Below are positions 1 through 10,865 of a stretch of 64,000 bases of DNA, in pieces. Under the pieces are notes generated by a model. It saw only the letters and a list, made by a program, of their open reading frames with translations. It ran no database searches and had not been told where the DNA came from. This DNA comes from Hysterangium stoloniferum. Taxonomy: Eukaryota > Basidiomycota > Agaricomycetes > Hysterangiales > Hysterangiaceae. Location: contig WHVD01000100.1 in assembly GCA_015178975.1 (NCBI GenBank), forward strand, positions 62,001 through 126,000, read 5' to 3'. The number at the start of each line of letters is the position of its first letter. Positions within the stretch are counted from its first letter, which is position 1. Position numbers and translations under genes: made by a program.

Positions 1-344
1 AACGCGTGGCTGGCTGAGATTGCGTCGTATAGCAACGATATGTTCGTACAGACTGCGTGGGCTATGGGTGTTTGACTATGGGATATGGTTATCGATGCGT
101 CAAAATACACCTAAAACTCCCAGCTATGCGTATTGCAATGAGCAGTCGTCCAACTGCAGGCAGAAAGCAGCGAAGATGAAGGCGTCACGAACGACGAGAA
201 GGATGTTGTTTGGTCAGCCCGCAGCGATCCTAAGTTCCTTGCAGGTTAAGTGTGCTCTTAGGAGTAGAGGTGGAATGTATATTCCTAGTAATATAGTGTA
301 AATTGTGAGAGAATCCATTAAATCGGGATAATGTAATGCGCCGG
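1..344. other. No recognisable gene
   Basis: I see no supported gene here. Short open frames exist on both strands but they have no family resemblance and the plus-strand one runs into the left edge of the repeat structure that follows. The stretch is unique-looking and not AT-rich, unlike the element debris to its right. Confidence 0.5.
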
Positions 345-995
345 CTAATGAACCAATGAGTGATGAATGTGAATTTGATAAGAGGGCTACACAAGGACAC
401 AAACAGAGCAGAGTAAGCACTGTGAGGAGACCCATGTTGAAATAACATACCAGTTCAGCACTGTGAGGAGACCCATGTTGAAATAACATACCAGTTCAGC
501 ACTGTGAGGAGACCCACGTTGAAATAACATACCAGTTCAGCACTGTGAGGAGACCCACGTTGAAATAACATACCAGTTCAGCACTGTGAGGAGACCCACG
601 TTGAAATAACATACCAGTTCAGCACTGTGAGGAGACCCACGTTGAAATAACATACCAGTTCAGCACTGTGAGGAGACCCACGTTGAAATAACATACCAGT
701 TCAGCACTGTGAGGAGACCCACGTTGAAATAACATACCAGTTCAGCACTGTGAGGAGACCCACGTTGAAATAACATACCAGTTCAGCACTGTGAGGAGAC
801 CCACGTTGAAATAACATACCAGTTCAGCACTGTGAGGAGACCCACGTTGAAATAACATACCAGTTCAGCACTGTGAGGAGACCCACGTTGAAATAACATA
901 CCAATTCATCCCCAAGTGTGTATGAGGACAATGTTATCTGTTGTGTGACTTCATCCTCTTATTGAATTCACATTCATCACTTGTTGGTTCATTAG
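345..995. repeat. Foldback-like unit: 41-bp inverted repeats around a minisatellite
   Basis: Positions 345-385 and 955-995 are inverted copies of one another: 37 of 41 bases match. Both pairs of mismatches are TG on the left against CA on the right (after reverse complementing), which is what opposite-strand decay of an ancestral CG would leave. Between them lie about 30 bp, the 41-bp tandem array (416-907), and about 47 bp. The right arm abuts an LTR-like start (TGTGAAGGATAGG at 996), so a target duplication cannot be read. It could be a small foldback transposon whose core expanded as a minisatellite, or a chance association; no coding sequence is inside. Confidence 0.7.
416..907. repeat. 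41-bp minisatellite, 12 units
   Basis: A 41-bp unit beginning AGCACTGTGAGGAGACCC repeats head to tail twelve times with almost no variation. Units 1 and 2 share CCATG where units 3-12 have CCACG, and the last unit ends in CAATTC rather than CAGTTC. The near identity of ten consecutive units implies recent expansion or homogenisation. The period is not a multiple of three, and no frame stays open as a protein repeat. Confidence 0.95.
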
Positions 996-2009
996 TGTGA
1001 AGGATAGGTCGCATAGAAGGCGTGACTAAAGACTCTAAGCCTTACCCTTTAGCTGCTTTATATTTCCTTCTCTATCACTCATAAATACAGGCCATATTCC
1101 CTTTTTATTAGTTCGAGAGTCCATGTATGCTTGTGGGCGCTCTAGCCCACAAGAAATATGTGCATGTCACAGTAGTAGTCACACGAGAGAATGTTAGATG
1201 CTTTTCAACCCCGACAACCATCACCTGCAAGACACAAGTACTGGTTCGGGGTATCGTCTAACAAGACTCTCTCTCTCTCTCTCTCATCTCCAATTATTCA
1301 TAACAACTCTTCACACTGAAATAGTCGAAGTGCATTATTACTAATCGGCTCGACTTCAAGTTATCACTTTGCACAGTAAAAACATCCAGCGTTGCTCACT
1401 TCTCTAGATTATTCTTCCCTTCTCACGATAAACTCCTTCCCTTATCTACTCGGCCATCGGGCCAACTAGCTACACAGTCAGATCACACCATAAGGTCAAT
1501 CCGCCCTTGTAATCACCTACCGATCGCACCTTGAAGGTCGATCGTAATCTACAATTTTACTATCTAAAACTACTAGTCGATCGTTCTTTGCACTTGTGAA
1601 GAGTCGATAGATTCTGACCGCTCGATATACAAAGAATAGTGTTTATTCAACTACTATTGGTATGTGAGAAGACACTACCTTTATAGGTAACTGAGATGTT
1701 ACCCTTGACACCTCTCGCTATTTGACGTCTGGGTCATTACGAGGTGGTGTCTGTTGGGTAAAAAGTGTCTTCCCTTCTGGCGCCGAGTGCGCCCACAGGT
1801 ATACACAAAGCTTTGAACTAAGAAATAAAGGTACGCTCGAAAGGTATAAGGAATTAAAGAAAGCAAACGATACTAGATAATAATGTAGTATAATATGTCT
1901 AATATTTAACAGCCTGATCATGATATATGCATACCCTTCACAGCACTATTGTTAGTCGATAACAATTGCATATTGAGTGGTAAACTACTCGACCCTTTAC
2001 AATTAGCAA
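996..2009 (+). mobile_element. Divergent LTR-like sequence, interrupted
   Basis: The sequence starts TGTGAAGGATAGG and carries landmarks shared with the TGTGA...CTTCACA LTR superfamily of this window, such as TTAGTTCGAGAG, CTTGTGGGCGC and GGTATCGTCT. It is much more diverged than the other copies and its right boundary is unclear; it runs up to a gypsy gag scrap at about 2010. A solo LTR (1595-1942) sits inside it. It contains a CT dinucleotide run near 1266-1285. Called as an old LTR by landmark similarity only. Confidence 0.4.
1595..1942 (-). mobile_element. Solo LTR, family LTR-B, with TSD GCACT
   Basis: The LTR begins TGTGAAGAGTCGATAG and ends ATACCCTTCACA on the + strand. It is flanked by GCACT at 1590-1594 and 1943-1947. 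Compared with the related copies at 24497 and 28779 it is shorter. By the orientation of the superfamily it lies on the minus strand. A single LTR with a 5-bp target duplication is the normal scar of LTR-LTR recombination. Confidence 0.88.
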
Positions 2010-2164
2010 GCCACTCACTCTCAACACCAACAACATTAATATTAAATGGTCTGACCTTCCTGAATATGGTGGAGCCCATTCTAAAACTCTAAACTACATT
2101 GTAATGAGCTGATCTGAAGTCTTGGATGTTATGAGCACATTATTAGGGGTTGCTCTTTCAAGAT
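2010..2164 (+). mobile_element. Ty3/gypsy gag scrap split by Copia-A
   Basis: The stretch from about 2030 to 2164 matches the gag of Gypsy-1 near 19345-19495 (shared words AAATGGTC, GACCTTCC, GAGCACA). Copia-A inserted into it at AAGAT (2160-2164), and the gag match resumes at 10851-10866 after the second AAGAT. It then stops where the amidohydrolase pseudogene begins. This is a short old fossil. Confidence 0.7.
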
Positions 2165-2369
2165 TATTGAGATACGAGCATTGAAGGTAGAGGCACCAGA
2201 ACAAGTGGAGTCACACATATGATACAATAGGTGATGTGGCTTATGATGTGGTTTATGATGTATTGATCCACTTAGTGGATAAACTCTATCCACCTGTATG
2301 ATATATATATACAAGAATTAGCATAAAGAACAATAATGAACAAGAACTATTCACACTCGTTCATCTTCA
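2165..2369 (+). repeat. Copia-A 5' LTR
   Basis: This 205-bp repeat starts TATTGAGATACGAGC and ends TTCATCTTCA. The matching 3' copy starts at 8213 and its right half is at about 10745-10850, the two halves being pushed apart by LTR-L. Both copies start TA rather than the usual TG, and the target duplication fits exactly to this boundary. A TATATATATA tract near 2300 is a candidate core promoter. Confidence 0.8.
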
Positions 2370-2387
2370 GATTATGGGCCTGGGCCC
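2370..2387 (+). other. Copia-A primer-binding site (half initiator-tRNA type)
   Basis: Immediately after the 5' LTR comes GATTATGGGCC followed by TGGGCCC. TTATGGGCC is the complement of the anticodon region of eukaryotic initiator tRNA-Met, the priming mode known for Drosophila copia and many fungal Copia elements. The same word follows the 5' LTR of the two other Copia elements of this window. Confidence 0.7.
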
Positions 2388-4564
2388 TTCTTATAAAAGA
2401 ACTTTGAATTGCTCAGGATTATTATTATGACTACCTTGGAGAAGATCAAGGACTATGAATCGAGTACTGGAAGCACATATCAAGTCTTTCTGAAGCTACA
2501 CAAAGACAACTATTTTACATGGAGTGCAAGTATGAAGACAGTACTCAAATCCTTGAACCAGTGGAAAGTTGTAACTGGAGAATTGGCAGATCCCATACAC
2601 ACTAAATTGGATGCCTGGACAAAAGATGAATTTGAAATCGAAGAAGCCTGGGTGCTTCAAAAGAAGAGGGTGTATAGCGAAATAATGTTGCATGTAGAAG
2701 ATGAACCAAGGGTAGCTATTATGACTAATGATAATCCTGTTGATGCTTGGAACAAACTGAAAAATACTTACAGAACACATCTTACTAACAGCTGGGCAAC
2801 ATTACTCTCCGAACTCATATGTATGCGGTATGATGGTACTGGAATAATTGAGTATAAGGCCCAAATGGATTCTATCTGAATCAAATTGTTAGAAGCAGGA
2901 CACAGCATTGTGGACCCTGATTACCTCAGTCTCTTCACGAGCACACTCCCGGAAGATTTTGATATCATGTCGACAACGATTGACTACGATAAGGACACTG
3001 TCGAAGAAATCATCAACAAGCTTTGACAAATTGAAATACAAAAAGAAATATGTCCTGGGTTTGCAGACAGTTCTGCATTTCACACTCAAGGTGATACAAT
3101 CAGGTCCCGGGGATGATTCCAGCATGGATGTGGGAACCTGGGACAAGGCAGGCCAAATAATAGAAGTTCGCAAGGATGCTACAAGTGTGGAGATTTGTCC
3201 CATTGGGCGTGAAATTGTCTAAAAAGGAAAAAGAAGAATCTTCAGCAATTGGGAGGACAATCAAAGCAGGATAAAGGGCTGGCGAATATATCTGATAACT
3301 CCTCAACCTCAGTCTCAAGCCGAGGGATGTTTATGGCAGTGGATTCAGTATTTTTTATGGGTAAAGACATGACTCAACACAAATATTTCCTGGATTCCAC
3401 TTTATCAGGACATTATGTGCCAAATATCCAGGACTTACACAATTTTATGGCGTATAATGTGCCAAAGAAGATTCAAACCACAAATGGTGGTTACATTTAC
3501 ACCAAGGGTGTTGGAACATTGAAATTAAACATGTCAAGTTTTGGACCGGAATTCATAGGTGAAATTCCGAACGTCGAATGGACACCCGAAGCCAGGGTGC
3601 GATTACTGAATCCCACACAGTTCTTCAAAGATGGATATCAAGTCGATCTGAACATAAATGGTTCAAGAATTATCAACATGAATGGACAAACCTTAGGTGA
3701 AGCTGTCGAAAGAGGGAATGTGCACCTGTTCCAATTCAGGACAATTCCAGCCTCGTCACCAATATGCAGATATACGAATTTATCAGAAGGCAAATTACAA
3801 GAAAATTTGGACAACATACCTGTAGCGTATTCCATGAAATGGCCAAACAACTTGATGTTATGGCATCAGTGATTGGGCCATCTACACACAGCCCCCATCC
3901 GAAATCTGGCACAGCATTTCACATCTGGAATAGAAATCAACGATTATGAAAGATTCGAAGCAGACTGTATTGCTTGCATCAAAGGAAAACAACATTGAAC
4001 TCTGTTTAAAACTGGCTGAACTTGAGCGATGCAACTTGGAAAACTCCTTCACATGGATTTAGCTGGACTGATGGAGACAATAAGCTTCAATAAGAAACAT
4101 TATTTCATAATAATCATTGATGATTACTCACACACTGTATGGATTGAAACGTTAGCAAGCAAATTGGAGGCTATTCAGAAAATCCAAGAATACATACAGA
4201 AACTCAAGATGCAGTTTGATGTGAAAGTCCAAGGTGTAATGGCAGACAACAGGACCGAATTCATCAATCTGGAAATCAAGAGATATTTATCATCCAAGGG
4301 AATATTGTTGTTTACATCAGTTCCTTATATGCCTCAGCAAAATGGAATCGCAGAAAGGGGTATATGCACGATTTCAGAAGGGGGTCGATCAATGTTGTAT
4401 TCATCAAAATTGCCCAAATTCCTTTGATCAATAGCTGTCAAGATGATGGCATACCTGAAAAACTAAAGTCCGACTTGAACAAACAATGGACACATGCCAA
4501 TTGAACATGTTACCAGAGAGAGGCCAGATCTTTCCCATTTATGTATTTTTGGCAGTCCAGTTAG

Positions 4565-5194
4565 TGTGAGAGGTACAGCAAAATATACTCGGGAAATATA
4601 GTCAGATAAGCTCATATTATATTTCCTTTATTATTTCTATTTTCTCTCTATTTTATTATACACTTATAATTAGTTCGACGACCTATATTTGTGGTACATC
4701 GACTCTTGTGGGCACATACATGCCAGACTTATGTATTCTAGCGCCCGTAGTTAAAACTCAGACACTTTTTACCTCGTAACCACGACTTACCCAGACACAC
4801 AGTAGGTGTCCTGTAAGTCGTGATTGAGGTATCGTCTCGACCGTCACAGATGGGCTTCAACTATCTACACATTCTTGGTTTCAAACTGTACCAGTCGAAA
4901 CCTTATCTATATCTCAATCCACGTGGACGACATCCACGCTACTCTATCATTTGACTCTCATTACTCGTTTCTACACCTGAGCAGTCACTTGGGATCGTAC
5001 CTACAGTCGATTCCTTTATTTTGTTGTAGCTATCTACTCTACTTAGATAGTTACTTCACTCGGATGTATTGAACTAAATAGTCAATACTTGTCGGCGTGT
5101 ATTGAACTTAGATAGTCAATACAACTACGTGTCGTACCTAAACAGTCAATATTCTTTGTATATAGAATGGTTAGAACTTCCACCACTCTTCACA
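4565..5194 (+). mobile_element. Solo LTR, family LTR-A, TSD GTTAG
   Basis: 630 bp from TGTGAGAGGTACAGC to CCACTCTTCACA, flanked by GTTAG at 4560-4564 and 5195-5199. It is inserted in the pol region of Copia-A. It is the same family as 5832-6462 and the 5' LTR of Gypsy-1. Confidence 0.92.
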
Positions 5195-5831
5195 GTTAGC
5201 ATCACTATCCCTAGACAACAATGGCAGAAATTGGACTCACATTCTAAAATAGGCTATATGGTTGGATATGAACCATACTCCACTGGTTACTTGGTATGGT
5301 ATCCTTGGTCTAGATGTATTGAAAAGGTACAAGATGCAATATTCCATGAAAAGGCAATGACATTGCCATCACCAGTCCTGTATGGAGATGAAGGGCATTT
5401 TAGGAATATTGCAGATACAAAGGAAAATAATGAACCTCAATTAAAGGTGATGCCGAATGAGCCACAGCCTAGGCTCACAATACAAATTCCTCCACGTCCA
5501 AGACCCACTGATGAAAAAGGAAAAGAAATCAGTAAATCATCGGACCAGTCACAGCTAGTTTCAAACGTACCTGATATCCTGCGTGAAATGTCACAATCTG
5601 GACATGTTTTCGGGTGCTCATTTGGCCTTACTTGGAACATTCCCAATTGTACCTGTTTCAAGTAGGATCCCATGGGAGTGAGGCTCTCCCACATCAGGTC
5701 AAGGTTTCTAACAGAGAGAAATACTTTATGAAAGCCACCTAATGCCGTCCGTGTACCTGGTACAGCCCCCTTCTTTTATTCCAGAGTTTTGTGCCTCGTG
5801 ATGGCCAATAAGGATATTGAACATATGTTGT

Positions 5832-6462
5832 TGTGAGAGGTATGGCGAAATACACTCAGGAAATATAGTCAGATGAGCTCTTACTATATTTCCTTTATTA
5901 TTTCTATTTTCTCTCTTCTATTATATCTATAATTAGTTCGACGACCTATGTATGCGGTACATCGACTCTTGTGGGCACACACACGCCAGACCTATGTATT
6001 CTAGCGCCCGTAGTTTAGAACTCAGACACTTTTTACACCGCAACCATGACTTACCCAGACACCCGTTAGTGTCCTGTAAGTTGTGATTGGTGTATCGTCT
6101 TGACCGTCACAGACGGGCTTTAGCTACTCATTCAAACTGAGTTTCGAACTGTATCAGTTGAAACTCAATCCTTATCTCAACTCGTGTGGACTACATCCAT
6201 GTTACTCTATTATTCAACTCTCTAACTACTCTACTTGCACTTGAGCAGTTGTCCAGAATCGCACTTAACCAGTCAATTCTGCTTATTCGTTCTAGCTATC
6301 TACCTTACTTTAGATAGCTACTTCTCTCTACCGTATTGAACTAAGTAGTCAATACGTGTTCAGTCCGTATTAGACTTAGACAGTCAATACATCGTGGTAT
6401 CGTACTTCAACGGTTGATATTCTTCATATATAGAATGGTTAGAACTTCTACCACTCTTCACA
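5832..6462 (+). mobile_element. Solo LTR, family LTR-A, TSD GTTGT
   Basis: 631 bp from TGTGAGAGGTATGGCG to CCACTCTTCACA, flanked by GTTGT at 5827-5831 and 6463-6467. This is a second, independent hit on Copia-A pol. The LTR-A family is shared with Gypsy-1, so both solo copies are probably relics of Gypsy-1-type elements. Confidence 0.92.
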
Positions 6463-8918
6463 GTTGTGAATACTAGATGAAACCGACCGACACAATCGTC
6501 ACCATGGATTAGTTAGTGATCGTTGTGGGTAGTTTTTGGTGTTCTTGAGAAATAGCTGGAAGCACAATATTAGCAGATAAGGACAAATCTGGACATGATG
6601 ATGGACTTACATATTATGTATTCTGCCATAGGAAGCAATCCAATGATCCAAGAGGCACTTAATATGCTAGGAGAAGAAGGAGCTGCCTGGGAGAAGGCAT
6701 GACAAATGGAATGGCAGAATATGTTGGATCACAAAGTATTTGGACCACCCGAAGAACCACCACCTGGAATGTAAATTTTGAAGACAGGAACTGTATGTTG
6801 TCGAACATACAAAAATGGTGAATTGGTGAAGTGAAAAGTTTGGATTGTCATCAAGGGCTTTAGTCAGATTCCCAGTCTACACTTCAATGAGATGTACACA
6901 CCAGTTATGAAGTGGGAAACATTCCAAATTTTACTAGCACTGGGTGGAATAATGAATTCAGCCATCCGACAATTTGATGTAAAATCAGCATACCTACATG
7001 GAACGATGAAGGAGAAAGTTTGGGTTCAGCAGCTGGAAGGATTTGAAGAGCCCAGAAAGGAGCACCTAGCATTGCCATTATTGAAGGCCCTGTATGGCAC
7101 AAAACAAGGAGGCAATGAGTGGAGAAAAACATTATACGATTTTATGGTTAAGGAACTTACCTGGTACTGTTCTGACTTCGATAGCACTGCATTTTTCAAA
7201 ACATAGGATGACAGAAGTTGGGCCATGGTTGCCATTTGGGTGGATGATGCAACAGCTGTTGGTGATGAAAAATACTCTTAGATCTTGAAAAGGCATTTAG
7301 CGAATGATTTGGAATTTCGAGCAAAGGAGATGCTCACTGAATCTTGGGAACAAGTATTCATCGGGACACTGATTTGAAGTCAGTATTCATATTGCAAAAG
7401 GAATACATCAAAAACATTGCGAAGAAATTTAACATACAGAATTCAAGACCAGTTTGGTCCCCTATCACACTAGGAATCAACTTCCAATCCATTACACATC
7501 CAGAAACAGAAGACGAACACCAGGAAATGGCAAAACTCCCGTATTGCAAAATCATAGGAAGTTTAATGTTCACTGCCACAGTATCATGTCCCAATATTGC
7601 GTATTCTGTGAACAAACTGTCACAATATTCATCAAACCCAGTGAGAGCACATTGGAACTTAGTGAAACGAGTCCTCCAGTACTTATATACCACCCGAGAT
7701 CGTGATCTTCATTTGGGAGGAGGAGCACTTTGTTTACATGTGTACTCAGATGCAGATTTCACTGGCATACAGAGGACAGAAAGTCAACTGGAGGATATGT
7801 TGTATTTTTAGGATTGGGGGCCATATCTTGGTCTTCAAGAAAACAGTCAATGGTAGCCCTGTCTTCAACAGAAGCTGAATACATCACTTTATCTGAAGCA
7901 GCACGCAAAGTTATGTGGATGAGACATTTTTTGGAGGAGTTGGATATTATTTATAAAGAACTGAAAGTGATTTTTGAGGATAATCAAGGGACGATCGTGT
8001 TTGCTCATAATCTATGTGCTCTATGAAGAATGAAACATATTGAAGTCAAATATCATTTTATTCGACACTTAATCGAAAATGGAATGATCCAACTTATCTA
8101 TCGACACAAGAAGGAAATGATCATGAATATCTTGACAAAATTGTTACCATCATCGACTCATTCTTATCATATGTGCCAACTGGGTATTGATACTTCAACA
8201 CTCAAGGAGGAGTATTGAGATATGAGCATTGAAGTATAGGCACCGGAACGAGTGGAGCCACTGTTATGTATTTTTAGGTTTTTCCATTTTTTAACCAATC
8301 TCTCCTCTAACAAATTGTGACAAAGAAGATTTAAATGTATTTATATTGTGACAATAAAATTGTAAAATATTGTCTTGATCTATCTTGAATTTATGCAATT
8401 TATTTTGTATTTTTATCTTATAAATTGAGCAAGTTATCGAATTTCTATCTTTTATTCTTTTTTGATTAATATGTCATTCACCCGGCGACTCAGCACTTAT
8501 GCACAATGTGCGAGAGATCACGTGATATTCACATGATATTTTGAACTCTGAAAAGGGCAAAATGCGATGTGAAATAGTCAAGGCAAAATATATATTGATA
8601 TATTATTATAATAAAATATTATTATATTTATAATTAACTAAATAAATATAATAACTATATAATAATATTGAACTGGCCACCTGGCACTTATTACACAATG
8701 TGTGGGAAAATCATCACAATGTGTGACAGTCATCACAGTCACAAAGGCGCACGACTGTCACAATGTGTGACAGTCACAAGATGTGAAGGGTGTCATATGT
8801 GCACAGGTGTGAGAGCATTATGTCATCATGTATCCTACTGCAGAAAAATCTGGAAACTCCTGGAACATTCCAGTGGCTTCCAAAGGAACAAAAGGAAATA
8901 GGTATATACAAGTAGATA

Positions 8919-9077
8919 GAATATTCTAGAATGTTCTATTATGCCAAGAACATTCTACAGTGTCTTAAAAGTAGTTAGAACCTTCTATAATGCTCTAGAA
9001 AATTCTAGAAAATTCCAAATGACATCATTAAATCTTCTAGAATCTTCTAAAATGTCCCAGACTAAAATGTATATAAG
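8919..9077 (+). promoter_or_regulatory. Heat-shock-element cluster and TATA box in LTR-L
   Basis: Inverted GAA/TTC units with 2-bp spacers occur as GAATATTCTAGAATGTTC (8919-8936, four units), GAACATTC (8948-8955), GAACCTTC (8978-8985), GAAAATTCTAGAAAATTC (8998-9015, four units) and TTCTAGAATCTTC (9035-9047). TATATAAG follows at 9070-9077. nGAAnnTTCn arrays are the established binding site of heat-shock factor. The minus copy keeps a TATA box and several units, including the three-unit TTCTAGAATCTTC. That they respond to heat is inference. Confidence 0.6.
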
Positions 9078-9111
9078 GTGCTCAGCTCCAGCCTTGAATA
9101 AAGCAATCAAT

Positions 9112-9655
9112 TGTTATGACCCGTTCCCGGATGTTTCAATATCCAACTTCCAACCTCCAACTATGGGACATCATAGTTACCGTATCTTCCGCATTCTTCC
9201 CTTGTTCCACATTTGGTAATTTTGTCTGTTGACAAGTATTCACTCATTTGTTTATTATATTCCTGTTTCGGAATATTGTCTCCCCAATCTGTCTTGTTGT
9301 ATTCCCATTTCAGAATACTTCCATTTCCATCTTATTGTGGTCTTAGTGTGTAGTACAATAACGAGAAGACTTATATTAGTTTCCATGAATTTGTACTTTA
9401 CTTTAGATCTGATATCGACTTAGTTCTTATTCCCTCTTCTGTCTTTCTGTCCACTCGAGATTCAGAACTCTTCAGAACTCTGAATATCTGTATCTTCCAT
9501 CGTAAGTCTCACCTTTGAAATTAAGGACTTTTGAGCATTTGCGTAGAGGTGCAGCACATAAGCTGAAGCCAACATCCTGACCCTATCCGATACTTCCCGA
9601 CTTCCCAGTGACTTTCCGATAGTTCCGGAATAAGTTCCCGACATGGCACTTAACA
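9112..9655 (+). mobile_element. Solo LTR, family LTR-F, TSD TCAAT
   Basis: 544 bp from TGTTATGACCCGTTCCC to GGCACTTAACA, flanked by TCAAT at 9107-9111 and 9656-9660. The minus-strand LTR-L copy lacks it, which confirms the insertion. It is the same family as 22912-23496; several CG sites of that copy are TG here, so this copy looks older. Confidence 0.92.
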
Positions 9656-9718
9656 TCAATCAATCTAATCATCTCATCAACCCACCACATCTGTGTGTCA
9701 CTGCAGCAAGCAGGCTAC

Positions 9719-9921
9719 TCCACCCCAATCTGGGCAGTTGGATATCTAATTCCACCTCTATCAGAGCTGTTGGAAACCCTTGCCACCTCTATCAGAGTTG
9801 TTGGCCCAATCAGATCCCTTGTCACCTCAATCTGAGTTGTTGACTTTTGTTCCCCCTTGCCACTTCCTAGTTGAATAGTTGGCTTTTATATATTTGTTGC
9901 CACCTCAGTTAAGTTGTTGGC
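9719..9921 (+). repeat. Degenerate 30-40-bp minisatellite inside LTR-L
   Basis: About six imperfect units carrying a CCACCTC...GAGTTGTTGG core follow one another with variable spacing. The minus-strand copy (about 39830-40080) has a similar array with an extra unit, so copy number has changed since the two copies separated. No function is apparent. Confidence 0.65.
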
Positions 9922-10065
9922 TATCAACCAATAATATATAAATAATCTTATACTATAGTCATCTCTTAATTGAGTCCTGATTATTAGTTTTCTTTACATT
10001 TGTTATTTGTAGTCTACATTGTTATTTGTACTCTAAGACTTCAGTCACCTCTAGTTGAGTAATTT

Positions 10066-10744
10066 GACTGTTTAGAAGGGTGTTTATAATTACTATAATC
10101 TCAAATATTTACTAATAAAAGTCTTATTTTTACAAAACTCTATCTTTAAATAGTGATATCTATTCTGAAACAATTATATCATCAAAAAACAACCATCAGA
10201 AATAGTTCTCCATATTACATCTTATACAACCTATATTTATTTAACAAATTCCATTGTATATAATTTCCTTCCTTTTACAGATGCCTACTAATACTTTTAT
10301 TAGTACTTTGTTTTTTAAAAGTTGTAATGTAGTTATTTCCATGTAAAATATGTAAAATATTATTGGAAATTTTTCATACCACAGCTGTCTTTATTAAGTA
10401 AAACCCCCTATATATTCTGGGTATGTTGAATCAAGTAGAAATCTGTTCAGATTGACAGATCCATTCCGAAGTAATACATATGTATTTAGAGGTGCCAATG
10501 ATATACATATGCATGGAATGGACTATCTAAAGGTATCTATTTTTTAAAAGTATGTATTAGTGTTTCAAACTACTAATTTTTTTTATTGTCTACTCATGTC
10601 CAGAAAGATTCTTTAGTTTGTAATGTACGAGAGAGTTTAAAACTTTTTGAAAGTTTTAAAAACCAAATATGTTTGAATCACATCCCAGATGTTCAAATGA
10701 CCTTTAGAGTATATTAGAATTTGGTATACTTAATAGTTTTCAGA
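10066..10744. other. AT-rich stretch, no gene seen
   Basis: This lies between the end of the shared LTR-L sequence and the resumed Copia-A 3' LTR (CCTTAGTGGATAAAC). It is AT-rich, has no supported coding frame, and has no counterpart in the minus-strand LTR-L. It may be an unrelated insertion or an alternative tail of the LTR-L family. Confidence 0.4.
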
Positions 10745-10865
10745 TATCCTCCTTAGTGGATAAACTCTATCCACCTGTACAATATATATATATGAGAATT
10801 AGCATAAAAAACAATAACAAACAAGAACTATTCACACTCATTCATCTTCAAAGATGACTCAAAGG

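Larger units (their letters stand above)
8262..10065 (+). mobile_element. LTR-L, long LTR with heat-shock-type promoter (plus copy, right end lost)
   Basis: Starts TGTTATGTATTTTT inside the Copia-A 3' LTR, just after GCCAC. It matches the minus-strand copy (38875-43058) in reverse over its whole length to about GACTGTTTA at 10065, after which the two copies no longer agree. Parts: an AT-rich head, a stretch rich in CACAATGTGTGACAG words, a cluster of GAA/TTC motifs and a TATA box (8919-9077), then a degenerate minisatellite (9719-9921). A solo LTR (9112-9655) interrupts it. Classed as an LTR because the minus copy has TG...CA ends and a 5-bp target duplication; no coding sequence is seen. Confidence 0.7.
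2165..10850 (+). mobile_element. Copia-A, Ty1/copia element, old and broken
   Basis: LTR ends read TATTGAGAT...TTCATCTTCA, with TSD AAGAT at 2160-2164 and 10851-10855. Parts in order: 5' LTR 2165-2369; half-tRNA-iMet type primer site at 2370; gag from about 2430; integrase core about 4030-4430 (DDYSHTVW, PQQNGIAER); reverse transcriptase about 6890-7210 (QFDVKSAYLHG); RNase H about 7730-8215 (SSTEAEY); 3' LTR from 8213. Nested in it are solo LTRs at 4565 and 5832 and, within the 3' LTR, LTR-L from 8262. It has many breaks and the two LTRs differ clearly, so it is one of the older Copia copies here. Confidence 0.85.

Noticed and set aside
416-907. CRISPR array
   Set aside because: Units are contiguous with no unique spacers, and the genome is eukaryotic; it is a minisatellite.
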